Shown: piece by piece, positions 44,182-52,724 of the stretch
Position numbering within the stretch: position 1 is the stretch's first letter
How the letters are laid out: the number at the start of each line of letters is the position of its first letter
Source: Rhizobium rhizoryzae
GTDB taxonomy: Bacteria > Pseudomonadota > Alphaproteobacteria > Rhizobiales > Rhizobiaceae
Direction of reading: 5' to 3'
DNA: 64,000 nucleotides
Assembly: GCF_011046895.1 (NCBI RefSeq)
Contig: NZ_CP049250.1
Coordinates: 3,198,501 to 3,262,500, forward strand
Translations under genes and position numbers: made by a program
The notes under the pieces: generated by a model
What the model was told of the DNA's origin: nothing
The model's input: the letters and a program-made list of their open reading frames with translations, nothing else
Database searches by the model: none

Positions 44182-45585
44182 ATGACCGCTGAAACACACG
44201 CCCGAGCTTCAGGCCGCACCGCGCATGTCATGGCGCAGATCCGCAGCCGCATCGCTTCTGGCGCGCTCACCAATGGCGACCGCCTGCCCTCCATTCGCGG
44301 GTTTGCCGCAAGCCTTGGCGTATCGCCATCCACCGTGGTGGAAGCCTATGACCGGCTGGCGGCAGAGGGGCTGATCCGGGCGCGTGCCGGGTCCGGCTTT
44401 TTCGTGCAGGCAAGTTCGGTTGCATCCCTGCCGCTTGGCGCGCGGGCTACCCTGCCCGGCCCGCGGGAGGTGGATCCTTTCTGGGTTTCGCGCCAGTCTC
44501 TCGATGCCGATGACGAAAGCCCGAAGCCCGGATGCGGCTGGCTGCCTGCCGACTGGATGCCGCAGGCGGCACTGCGGCGTGCTCTTCGCAATGTGGCGCG
44601 CGCGGAGGATGCCGTGCTCCTGAACTATGGCCGCACGCAGGGCGATTTCGATCTGCGGCGGCTTCTGGCACGGCGCGCGGCGGAGGAAGGGCTGGCGCTC
44701 GACCCTGCCAATATCATGCTGACCGGCTCCGGCAGCCAGTCGATCGATCTCATCTGCCGGCTGCTGCTGAAACCCGGCGATACGGTTCTCGTCGACGACC
44801 CGTGCTATTTCAATTTCCGCGCTCTGCTGAAGGCGCATCAGGTGCAGGTGATCAGCGTCGCCATGACGCCCACGGGTCCGGATCTCACCGCATTCGAAAA
44901 CGCACTTGAGGCAAGCGCGCCGCGGCTCTACCTCACCAATTCCGCTCTGCATAACCCGACCGGGGCCACGCTTTCGCCGCCTGTAGCGCACAGGCTGCTG
45001 AAACTGGCGGAAGCCCATAATCTGCTCATCCTGGAAGACGACATCTTCACCGATTTCGAACCGGAACCTTCCGTCAGGCTGGCGGCGCTGGACGGGCTGA
45101 ACCGGGTCATCCGCATCGGCAGCTTTTCGAAGACGCTGTCTGCCTCCTTGCGTTGCGGCTATATTGCGGCGCGTGCTGAGTGGATCGAAGGGCTGGTGGA
45201 CCTGCAGATCGCGGCGCAATTTGGCGGCCCGAGCCCTATCGTCACCCATGTCATCGGCGAGGTTCTGACCGGCGGAAGCTATCGCAAACACATGGAAGAG
45301 GTGCGCCGCCGCCTGAACCGCACCCGCCGCAGTGTCATCGCCAGACTGACGACGCTCGGCATCGAGCCATGGCTTGAACCACGCGGCGGCTTTTACCTCT
45401 GGTGCCAATTGCCGGAAGGTGTTTCATCTACGGCCCTCGCGCAGGCAGCGATGGCTGAAGGCGTGGTGATGGCGCCGGGCAATGTGTTCAGCGCGGCGCA
45501 GACCGCCAGCCGCTTCATGCGCTTCAACGTGGCGCAGATGGCGGATGAGAAAAGCTGGCAGGTTCTGGAGCGGGGTGCGGCGTAA
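44182..45585 (+). CDS. MocR-family regulator (GntR helix-turn-helix plus aminotransferase domain)
   Basis: 467 residues from ATG 44182. N-terminal GntR winged helix (QIRSRIASGALTNGDRLPSI, ASLGVSPSTVVEAYDRLAAE), then a fold-I aminotransferase domain with YFNFRALLKAHQVQ, TNSALHNPTGATLS and the PLP lysine in IGSFSKTLSASLRCGY. A much longer open frame upstream is antisense to the transporter. Probably controls the divergent EamA gene; the effector is unknown. Confidence 0.93.
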   Translation: MTAETHARASGRTAHVMAQIRSRIASGALTNGDRLPSIRGFAASLGVSPSTVVEAYDRLAAEGLIRARAGSGFFVQASSVASLPLGARATLPGPREVDPFWVSRQSLDADDESPKPGCGWLPADWMPQAALRRALRNVARAEDAVLLNYGRTQGDFDLRRLLARRAAEEGLALDPANIMLTGSGSQSIDLICRLLLKPGDTVLVDDPCYFNFRALLKAHQVQVISVAMTPTGPDLTAFENALEASAPRLYLTNSALHNPTGATLSPPVAHRLLKLAEAHNLLILEDDIFTDFEPEPSVRLAALDGLNRVIRIGSFSKTLSASLRCGYIAARAEWIEGLVDLQIAAQFGGPSPIVTHVIGEVLTGGSYRKHMEEVRRRLNRTRRSVIARLTTLGIEPWLEPRGGFYLWCQLPEGVSSTALAQAAMAEGVVMAPGNVFSAAQTASRFMRFNVAQMADEKSWQVLERGAA

Positions 45586-45602
45586 GGCGGCAAGGCTAGA
45601 CC

Positions 45603-46496
45603 TCAGACCTTCACATACTTGCGCCAGTCATGTTGCTCCTTGAAGCCCAGCAGATCGCGGATCTTCTTGTTGCTGATGGGCGCGCCGAATTCTTCCAACT
45701 CGCCGGTGATGGGCGTTCCGGGCGCGTATTTGCGCAAGAATTCCCGTGTCGGCTCGTTGGCGGTGATCGTATCGTTGACGGCGTTGAAGACCTGAAAGCC
45801 CAGGCCGTCCTTCTCGATGCACAGATGCACGATCTGGCCGAGATCGCGCGCATCGATATAACTCCAGGCATTGCGTTTGCGCATGGGCGGATTGGCGAGA
45901 TATTCCGGGAACTTGGCATAATCTTCTGGCGAAACGACATTGCCGATACGAAGCGCATAGACATCCGCCTTGAATCTCATGGCGAAGGCGCGAGCCGTCT
46001 TTTCGTTGACCACCTTGGAGAGGCCGTAGCTATCCATCGGGTCTACGTCATAGCCTTCGGTCAGCGGAAACTCGTGGTAATCCTTGTCACCCTCCGCAAA
46101 GCAGACGCCATAGGTGGTTTCGCTGGAGGCGACCACGACCTTGCGAATGCCGAGCTTCATGGCCGCTTCAATGACATTGTAGGTGGAAACGGCATTGGCC
46201 GAAAATGTCGTGTTATCCGGCTGGATGAGAATGCGAGGGACCGCGGCGAAATGCACCACCGCATCCACCTTCGGCACGCCCTCACCCGTCTCCAGCCCCT
46301 CGAAGCCGAAATGTTGCGACAGCGCGTTGAACACCTCGCCGGAATTGGTGAGATCGGTGATCAGCGTCGGCACGGAGCCGTCCGGAAATGGCTTCAGATC
46401 GAGGTTCAGAACAGTATGGCCCTGCTCAAGCAGATAGGGAATGGCATGCCGCCCCGCCTTGCCACTGCCGCCGGTGAAGATGATCCGCTTGCCCAT
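45603..46496 (-). CDS. NAD-dependent epimerase/dehydratase family protein
   Basis: 297 residues of the extended SDR type. Nucleotide-binding FTGGSGKAGRHAIPYLLEQG, the active-site YGLSK, and VVASSETTYGVCFAEGDKDY. Substrate unknown; uronate or sugar-nucleotide compounds are possible. Ribosome site CGGAGG. Ends 18 bp from the converging mocR-like gene. Confidence 0.9.
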   Translation of the reverse strand: MGKRIIFTGGSGKAGRHAIPYLLEQGHTVLNLDLKPFPDGSVPTLITDLTNSGEVFNALSQHFGFEGLETGEGVPKVDAVVHFAAVPRILIQPDNTTFSANAVSTYNVIEAAMKLGIRKVVVASSETTYGVCFAEGDKDYHEFPLTEGYDVDPMDSYGLSKVVNEKTARAFAMRFKADVYALRIGNVVSPEDYAKFPEYLANPPMRKRNAWSYIDARDLGQIVHLCIEKDGLGFQVFNAVNDTITANEPTREFLRKYAPGTPITGELEEFGAPISNKKIRDLLGFKEQHDWRKYVKV

Positions 46497-46587
46497 AAGT
46501 AATCCTCCGCTGATATGCGGGGACAGAGATAGGGTGTGGCGGGCGGAATTGGAATGGGGGTGTTAGTCAGATTGTGTAGCGCTTTAG

Positions 46588-46748
46588 ACCCCCCTCTGGT
46601 CTGCCGACCATCTCCCCCTCAAGGGGGAGATCGACCTGCCGCACCGTCTGAATCCTAATTGACCACCTTGAGTAGGAGGTCGAGCGGCTAGCCGCTCTGC
46701 CAATCTCCCCCCTTGAGGGGGAGATGCCTGGCAAGGCAGAGGGGGGTG
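46588..46748. repeat. RIME-like palindromic repeat locus E
   Basis: About 160 bp between the epimerase and the metal ATPase; left arm CCCCCCTCTGGTCTGCCGAC, right arm GGGGGAGATGCCTGGCAAGG then CAGAGGGGGG. Same family as the four copies in the GTA cluster. The rest of the 46497-46883 interval contains no other recognisable element. Confidence 0.8.
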
Positions 46749-46883
46749 ATCTGCGGATTTATTCTACATCGTCTCCTGCGAGGGATGATATCAGCAACCG
46801 CGCCCCACATGACGGAAATCAATGTGCTTTGGTTCGCATGGCCGCTAGGGTGAGCCTCAGCATAGATGAGGGGACCAAGGCGC

Positions 46884-48758
46884 ATGGAGAGCACAACAGA
46901 AGACCGCATGAAGGTGTTGCTGCTGTGCGTGGCGGTGGCGGGCCTGATCGGCGGGTTGGCCTTGCAGTTCCTGCTGGGCCGAGCGGATCTGGCGCGGCTC
47001 TGTTGGAGCGCCGCCACGCTTCCGGTGCTGGCGGCGCTTGTGGTGGAAATCACCCGCAGCCTTGCCCGCGGCGAAGTGGGGCTGGATGTGGTGGCAGCCC
47101 TTTCCATGTCGGCGGCGCTTTTGTTCGATGAGGCGCTGGCGGCCACTATTGTCGCCATCATGTATACGGGCGGCACGTTTCTGGAGGCTTTTGCCGAAGG
47201 ACGGGCGCGGCGCGAGATGCGCGGTCTTCTCTCACGCGCACCCCGCACGGCAACCCGCCACCGCGATGGCGGCCTGCAGGAGCTTCCCGTCGAGGAGGTG
47301 ACCCCCGGAGACCGGCTGCTGATCCGCCAGGGCGATGTGGTGCCCGTCGATGGACGGCTGGAGACAGGCTCGGCTTATCTCAACATGGCCGCGCTGACCG
47401 GGGAATCGCTGCCTGTTTCGCTTGAACCGGGTGCCGAGGTGTTGAGCGGTTCCACCAATGCGGGCGATGCCTTCGACATGCTGGCGACAGAGGCCGCAAA
47501 GGACAGCACCTATGCGGGCATTGTGCGGCTGGTGGAACAGGCCCAGCGCTCGAAGGCGCCGATGTCGCGTCTGGCCGACCGGTTCTCCATCGGCTTTCTG
47601 GCGGTGACGGTTCTGATTGCATTTGCCGCCTGGTGGGCCACGGGAGACCCCATTCGCGCCGTCGCCGTGCTGGTTGTCGCCACGCCCTGCCCGCTCATTC
47701 TCGCGGTTCCGGTGGCGCTGGTGGCGGGGCTTTCGCGCGCGGCGCAGTTCGGCGTCCTCATCAAGGGCGCGAAACCCCTGGAAAGCATGGCGCGCATTCA
47801 CACGCTGGTGCTGGACAAGACCGGCACGCTGACCGACGGGCGCCCGCAGATTACGCGTATTCATGCAGAACCGGGGTTCAGCGAGGCCGAGCTCCTTGAG
47901 CTTGCCGCGTCGGTGGATCAGCTTTCAAAACACCCGATGGCGCAGGCGCTGGTGGCGGCCGCTGAGGCACGCGGACTGGCGCTTCACCTGCCCGCGCAGA
48001 CGGAGGAAGTGCCGGGCGAAGGCGTAGCGGGCATGCTGGCAGGCAGAACCGTTTTCGTAGGCGGCCATGGTTTCGTGACGGCGCGAACGGGGGATGCGGG
48101 CTCTGCCATTGCGGCAACGGAAGCGGGTTCCGTTCTGGTAGCCGTGGGTGTGGAAAAACAGTTCGCCGGATCTATTCTGATGGCCGATCCGGTGCGGGCC
48201 GATGTGGGCGAGATGCTGGCGGGCCTTCGGCGCGACGGTGTGAAGCGGCTGGTTCTCGCGACCGGAGACCGCGCCGCCGTGGCTGAGCGCATTGCAGGCG
48301 GATTGGGGCTCGACGCCATTCACGCGGAGCTTTCGCCTGATCGGAAGGTTCACGTGGTGCTGGAAGAGCGCAAGCTGGGTCCGGTGATGATGGTGGGCGA
48401 TGGCGTGAATGATGCGCCCGCCCTTGCCGTTGCGGAGGTGGGGGTTGCCATGGGCGCGCGGGGTGCCGCAGCCTCTGCCGAAGCCGCGGACGTGGTGCTG
48501 CTGGTGGACCGGATAGACCGCTTGCGCACCGGCTTTGTGATTGCAAGACGCGCCCGCGCCATTGCGCTGCAAAGCGTGGTGGTGGGCATAGGCCTTTCCG
48601 TTCTGGCCATGCTGGCCGCCGGTTTCGGCTATCTCCGGCCGGTTCAGGGTGCCTTGTTGCAGGAGGCAATCGACGTTGCGACAATCCTCAACGCCTTGCG
48701 GTCCTTAAGGATTGCGGTGCCCGCTGCCGAGGGTGCGGCTACTCGCCCAGCGACGTGA
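46884..48758 (+). CDS. Heavy-metal P1B-type ATPase with TPCP metal motif
   Basis: 624 residues from ATG 46884 (AAGG upstream). No N-terminal HMA domain; six or more TM segments. TM metal motif is VATPCPLILAVPVAL (TPCP rather than CPC/CPH or SPC), then LDKTGTLTDGRPQ, LSKHPMAQAL, GDGVNDAPAL and the final TM QEAIDVATILNALRSL. The TPC class includes Ni/Fe-type P1B-5 pumps, but those often carry a C-terminal hemerythrin domain that is absent here, so the metal is uncertain. The 3' end overlaps the convergent ampC by 20 bp. Confidence 0.9.
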   Translation: MESTTEDRMKVLLLCVAVAGLIGGLALQFLLGRADLARLCWSAATLPVLAALVVEITRSLARGEVGLDVVAALSMSAALLFDEALAATIVAIMYTGGTFLEAFAEGRARREMRGLLSRAPRTATRHRDGGLQELPVEEVTPGDRLLIRQGDVVPVDGRLETGSAYLNMAALTGESLPVSLEPGAEVLSGSTNAGDAFDMLATEAAKDSTYAGIVRLVEQAQRSKAPMSRLADRFSIGFLAVTVLIAFAAWWATGDPIRAVAVLVVATPCPLILAVPVALVAGLSRAAQFGVLIKGAKPLESMARIHTLVLDKTGTLTDGRPQITRIHAEPGFSEAELLELAASVDQLSKHPMAQALVAAAEARGLALHLPAQTEEVPGEGVAGMLAGRTVFVGGHGFVTARTGDAGSAIAATEAGSVLVAVGVEKQFAGSILMADPVRADVGEMLAGLRRDGVKRLVLATGDRAAVAERIAGGLGLDAIHAELSPDRKVHVVLEERKLGPVMMVGDGVNDAPALAVAEVGVAMGARGAAASAEAADVVLLVDRIDRLRTGFVIARRARAIALQSVVVGIGLSVLAMLAAGFGYLRPVQGALLQEAIDVATILNALRSLRIAVPAAEGAATRPAT

Positions 48759-49875
48759 TCAGCGCATAGGTTGCGCGGATCCGGGCCTCGTTCGGATAGT
48801 TGCGATTGGCGAGCACCACGATGCCCAGCTTCTTCTGCGGGATCATGGCCACATAGCCGCCAAAGCCATTGGTGGAACCGGTCTTGTTGAGGATAGTGCT
48901 TTCACCCGGCTTTGCGGGCTCAGCGATCTTCTCGACCGGCTGCGGCTTCAGGATGAAATCGGGGCTGTTGCCCGCAACCATCTGATCGAGCTTCACCGGC
49001 CAGGGATATTCTTCCCAGACCATGGCCTGCGAGAAATAGGCTGTCTTGAACTGCCCGGTCCTGGTGCGCTCGAACGCCTTTTGCAGCTCGCCGGAAACGG
49101 AGCGGGTGCCGAGTTCCGCATCCAGAAAGGCCAGCATGTCGCTCGCGCTCGACTTTACGCCATAGGCTTCTGCATCAAGCACACCTTTGCCGACCCGGAT
49201 CGGTTCATTTGCCTTGTTGTACCCGTAGGCATAGAGCTTCATCTCACTCTTCGGAACAGTGACGAAGGTGTTCTTCAGCCCCAATGCGGGAAAGAGCGTG
49301 CCTTCGGCGGCTTTCGCATAAGGCATGCCCATGGCTTTCGCGCTGATATGGCCCAGCATGCCGATGCTGACATTGGAATAGCTGCGCGCGCCGGGGTTGG
49401 TTGGCTTCCAGTCCTTCATCCAGTCCACAAGGCCGTTCACATCGGAAACCGAATCCGGCACCTGCAAGGGCATGCCGCCGGTGTGGTGCGTGGCGAGATC
49501 CATCAGCGTCAGATCATCGCCGATCCGGCATTTATCGGCGCAGAGATGATGCGCGACCTTATCCTCCAGCTTCAACGTGCCGCGCTGCTCCGCCAGAGCC
49601 GCCAGCGTGACATTGAACAGCTTGCTGATGGAGCCGAGCTCGAACAGTGTTTCCGGCGTCACGTCGCGGCGGTCGGCCTTGGAGGCAAGACCGGTCGCGT
49701 AGAATTCGTGAGTGCCGTTGCGGGTAATCCCGACGATGAGGCCGGGGATATCATACTGCTTCACGACCGGCTGGAACGCAGCTGCCGCCTTTGCCTTGAA
49801 GTCATCGGCTTGTGCGAAAGGCGCCGAGGTAAAGGCCACGGCAAGAGTGACCGACGCCAGACGACTTATGTGCAT
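48739..49875 (-). CDS. ampC: Class C beta-lactamase (AmpC-like)
   Basis: 378 residues, normal length. Signal peptide MHISRLASVTLAVAFTSAPF ending AQA; active-site Ser82-x-x-Lys85 in ELGSISKLFN, YSN in GARSYSNVSIG and KTG in ILNKTGSTNGFGGY. Periplasmic cephalosporinase. No adjacent AmpR regulator; upstream there is only a 230-bp spacer to the TIR gene. Confidence 0.93.
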   Translation of the reverse strand: MHISRLASVTLAVAFTSAPFAQADDFKAKAAAAFQPVVKQYDIPGLIVGITRNGTHEFYATGLASKADRRDVTPETLFELGSISKLFNVTLAALAEQRGTLKLEDKVAHHLCADKCRIGDDLTLMDLATHHTGGMPLQVPDSVSDVNGLVDWMKDWKPTNPGARSYSNVSIGMLGHISAKAMGMPYAKAAEGTLFPALGLKNTFVTVPKSEMKLYAYGYNKANEPIRVGKGVLDAEAYGVKSSASDMLAFLDAELGTRSVSGELQKAFERTRTGQFKTAYFSQAMVWEEYPWPVKLDQMVAGNSPDFILKPQPVEKIAEPAKPGESTILNKTGSTNGFGGYVAMIPQKKLGIVVLANRNYPNEARIRATYALITSLGE

Positions 49876-50108
49876 GTTTCATACTCCCATTTGCGATGGG
49901 AGCAGTGATCAGGTTTATGGGCGAAGTTGTGGCGGGGGTGGGATTGCAAAAACGACCGAATGTTATTCTGCCTTGTTATTCCAACTGTGCTTCTGCTCGA
50001 CGCAAAAGCACCTGTTTTAGTAAAACGTGACCGCAATGAAATAGATTGCAAATTCGATTAGAATGCATCTAATGGAGGCATTCTCAATCATCTAGCAACC
50101 AAGAGATC

Positions 50109-50891
50109 ATGGCTCATCAAATTTTTCTTAGCCATAAACATGAGGACAAGCCGGTTGTTGAGCCGGTAGCAATCCGCCTCAAAGAAATCTTTGGCGAGGA
50201 GGCCATTTTTTATGACTCCTGGTCAATAAAACCCGGTGACGGCATCATCGAAAAGATGAATGAAGGCCTGACAGCTCCAAAATTTGTTTTTTTCTTTGTT
50301 TCCGAACTGGCCTTGCAAAGTGGCCTTGTAAGAATGGAATGGCAGAACGCACTCTTAAAATCAAGCCGAGGAGAAACTCGACTTGTTCCTGTTCGAATTG
50401 GCAACGTCCCTATGCCAGAAGTATTGAAACAAAATCTTTATATTGATCTCTATTCCGTTGGAATTGAAGCTGGCCTCAACCAGATCGTCAATGTAGTCCA
50501 AGGTAACAGTTCTTTTACTCCTTCACATGAAGGCTTCAGTAATCTTACTTGGAAGTTCTTGAAAGCCGGTAAGGAAGAAATCACGATTCAAATCCAAGCG
50601 TCACATCTAATGGAACCCAACCCGAATTTTGTAATAATGCTAGCTAATGACGAACCTGACGTCAGGTTCGAACTAAATGGTGGGCAGTCAATGTTGAATG
50701 GATTTTACAAACGGCCGTTCCCCGCAATAGAAGCAAACGGATTCTCAATAGCGCCGATGGGTGGAGCCATCACACCGGATAGGCCATTGGTTTTGAAACT
50801 GAAACAGGCAAATAAACAAGCTATTGCGATTCAGGGCGTGGTTCACGGATGGACAGACCCATTCAGAATCATTCCGTGCGTTGGTAACTAG
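50109..50891 (+). CDS. TIR-domain protein with C-terminal beta-rich domain
   Basis: 260 residues. Bacterial TIR domain in residues 1-125: MAHQIFLSHKHEDKPVVEPV, FYDSWSIKPGDGI, FFFVSELALQSG and the probable catalytic Glu77 in GLVRMEWQNAL. The C-terminal part (about 140-260) is beta-rich (WKFLKAGKEEITIQIQASHL, IEANGFSIAPMGGAITPDRP) and not recognised. Such proteins hydrolyse NAD+ in anti-phage defence, but no partner (Thoeris, CBASS or Argonaute gene) is adjacent. AT-rich relative to neighbours, suggesting acquisition. Confidence 0.85.
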   Translation: MAHQIFLSHKHEDKPVVEPVAIRLKEIFGEEAIFYDSWSIKPGDGIIEKMNEGLTAPKFVFFFVSELALQSGLVRMEWQNALLKSSRGETRLVPVRIGNVPMPEVLKQNLYIDLYSVGIEAGLNQIVNVVQGNSSFTPSHEGFSNLTWKFLKAGKEEITIQIQASHLMEPNPNFVIMLANDEPDVRFELNGGQSMLNGFYKRPFPAIEANGFSIAPMGGAITPDRPLVLKLKQANKQAIAIQGVVHGWTDPFRIIPCVGN

Positions 50892-50952
50892 CACTGAGTT
50901 CTAGCAGAGTCCTGATGCTACAAAATATTTTAGGACAACTCTCAGGTCCACC

Positions 50953-51141
50953 TTAATTCGTCTTGGCGTATTCGCCCACCTCTTCCTTAGAAATCATGCG
51001 CGCCTGGACCTCTATCTCTTCATAGACACCAGAGTCCTGAAGATAAACAATCTGCAGGTGACCGGAATTTTCGAGTTCTGCTGGCGTAAACAAGCTACCA
51101 CTGGCGCTAACGTAATTTGCTGCAAGAAATACTTTACCCAT
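50953..51141 (-). CDS. Small hypothetical protein ending in a YcgN-like tail
   Basis: 62 residues starting MGKVFLAANYVSASGSLFTP. The last residues (ARMISKEE VGEYAKTN) match the end of the YcgN-family protein at 52081 (RTISEED ... VGEHAKTN), and 25 of the last 26 DNA bases are identical, so the 3' end looks like a partial duplicate. The N-terminal part is unrecognised. Confidence 0.5.
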   Translation of the reverse strand: MGKVFLAANYVSASGSLFTPAELENSGHLQIVYLQDSGVYEEIEVQARMISKEEVGEYAKTN

Positions 51142-51165
51142 TCCTTCCTCTCCTAATTTATTATG

Positions 51166-51825
51166 CTATTTAAATGATATATCGTACCTGAAATTGACTT
51201 CATCAGGCTTAACCTCCGGCGATACTTTGTAGCTAACTTGCACCCGGAGAGTCCACTTATGGCCAGTAAGCCAAGTAGCGATAAGCGCGACCGGATGAAA
51301 CATTCTAAGTGCAAGATAAGAGAAGTAGCCGAAATATTGCCCAGCTTCGATATAATTGGGTATGAATTTATAGCCTTCTACAACAGGACCTTGCAAGAAT
51401 TCTCCTGCATAAACTTTTAACCCATTACTGCGCAGTATCTCTGCAAATGCATCTGGAGTGCCCGCTTTTGTGGCCAGTTGCTTGAAACACTCTTCGGCTT
51501 CGGCTTCGCTTCCCAAACCATACCAGTCGATGTGGCCACGGCCTTCGGCATCGATCTCGTAACAATCCTCAATGAAGAGATCGCGCGGCGCGGGGGCCTG
51601 CACATGCGTCTCGGCCTGTTGCTGGGGCTGAACCTGCGCAATCTGGATCGGCTGGACCGGCGCTGAGGGTAAACCACTCCCGGGGGGCGGTGCAGGTGCA
51701 ACCGGGCTTCCACCTGATGTCTCCATAAGGGTCTGCGCTGCCCCCTCGCCGAGCAATGCGGATGGAGAAGCCGAAGCCTGCAACAGGATGTGTGTCGCGA
51801 GGTAGATCGATGCTGCCAAAGCCAT
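51166..51825 (-). CDS. Hypothetical exported protein with Pro/Gln-rich linker
   Basis: 219 residues: hydrophobic N-terminus (MALAASIYLATHILLQASAS), Pro/Gln-rich linker (SPVAPAPPPGSGLPSAPVQP, then QIAQVQPQQQAETHVQAPAP), then a globular domain with FIEDCYEIDAEGRGHIDWYG, a hydrophobic stretch FGYFSYLALRMFHPVALIAT and a beta-rich end. No family recognised. Confidence 0.6.
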   Translation of the reverse strand: MALAASIYLATHILLQASASPSALLGEGAAQTLMETSGGSPVAPAPPPGSGLPSAPVQPIQIAQVQPQQQAETHVQAPAPRDLFIEDCYEIDAEGRGHIDWYGLGSEAEAEECFKQLATKAGTPDAFAEILRSNGLKVYAGEFLQGPVVEGYKFIPNYIEAGQYFGYFSYLALRMFHPVALIATWLTGHKWTLRVQVSYKVSPEVKPDEVNFRYDISFK

Positions 51826-52080
51826 TTGAGATACACCCTGCGAAAGTTTTCTCAGGTTTTTCAGACATGCTAATCAATGAGAATTTAAACTAAAGGTTGA
51901 TTTTCTCACGTAATGAGTACAACCTGATTTTCACTCACGTCAACCGAAATCTGACTCCGGTGGCGTCCTTCAGACGCGCCTTTTTAACGGCGCCTTGCAC
52001 AGGGTGCAGCGTACCCGTCTCTATCATAACATGGTTGCGGTCTGGTGGGGCCACGGCTTGACGCAAGCCCCCTCTCCCCC

Positions 52081-52548
52081 TCAATTCGTCTTGGCGTGTT
52101 CGCCCACAGTCAGCGGCCATTCCACGAGGTAGTCCTCGAAATCGTCCACATCCACGTCCTCCTCGGAAATGGTGCGGCCTTGAGCAGAAATGCCAGCTTG
52201 ATGCACCGTTTCCGGATCGCCGGAGACGAGCGGGTGCCACCAGTAGAGATCCAGCCCGTCGCGCACGAGCCGATAGCCGCAGGTGGGTGGCAGCCAGTGG
52301 ATTTCGCGCACGCTCTGGGGTGTGAGCTGAATACAGTCCGGCACGGTCGCCTGACGGTTTTCATAGTCCGAGCAACGACAGCTGTCGCCATCCAGCAGGC
52401 GACAGGCGACGGAGGTGAAGGCCACCTCGCCGGTGTCCCAGTCCTCCAGCTTGTTGAGGCAACAGAGACCACAGCCATCGCAGAGGCTTTCCCACTCGCC
52501 TTGCGTTAACTGATCCAGCGATTTCACTTTCCAGAAAGGATTTTCCAT
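52081..52548 (-). CDS. YcgN/UPF0260-family cysteine cluster protein
   Basis: 155 residues from ATG 52548. Conserved cysteines in [13 protein letters not shown], then CRCSDYENR and TCGYRL suggest a metal or iron-sulphur centre, as in the YkgJ-type CxxCxxCC family. Divergent from the PBP gene. The start at 52698 printed by longer open frames has no ribosome site. Confidence 0.9.
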   Translation of the reverse strand: MENPFWKVKSLDQLTQGEWESLCDGCGLCCLNKLEDWDTGEVAFTSVACRLLDGDSCRCSDYENRQATVPDCIQLTPQSVREIHWLPPTCGYRLVRDGLDLYWWHPLVSGDPETVHQAGISAQGRTISEEDVDVDDFEDYLVEWPLTVGEHAKTN

Positions 52549-52724
52549 CTTGTCTTTTCTTGGCCACGACGGGCATAATTTAGCCGATAAGGATCGGTTT
52601 GACAGGCGAGTTAAGGGTGCATTCACCATTTGTCGGCCATTGCTGGCGAAAGGCGTTGCCCTTGGCTTTTGGTCCTTCATGAGGAAGGCGTCAAGCAAAA
52701 CGGTTGCTCAACAGGAATTCCGAC

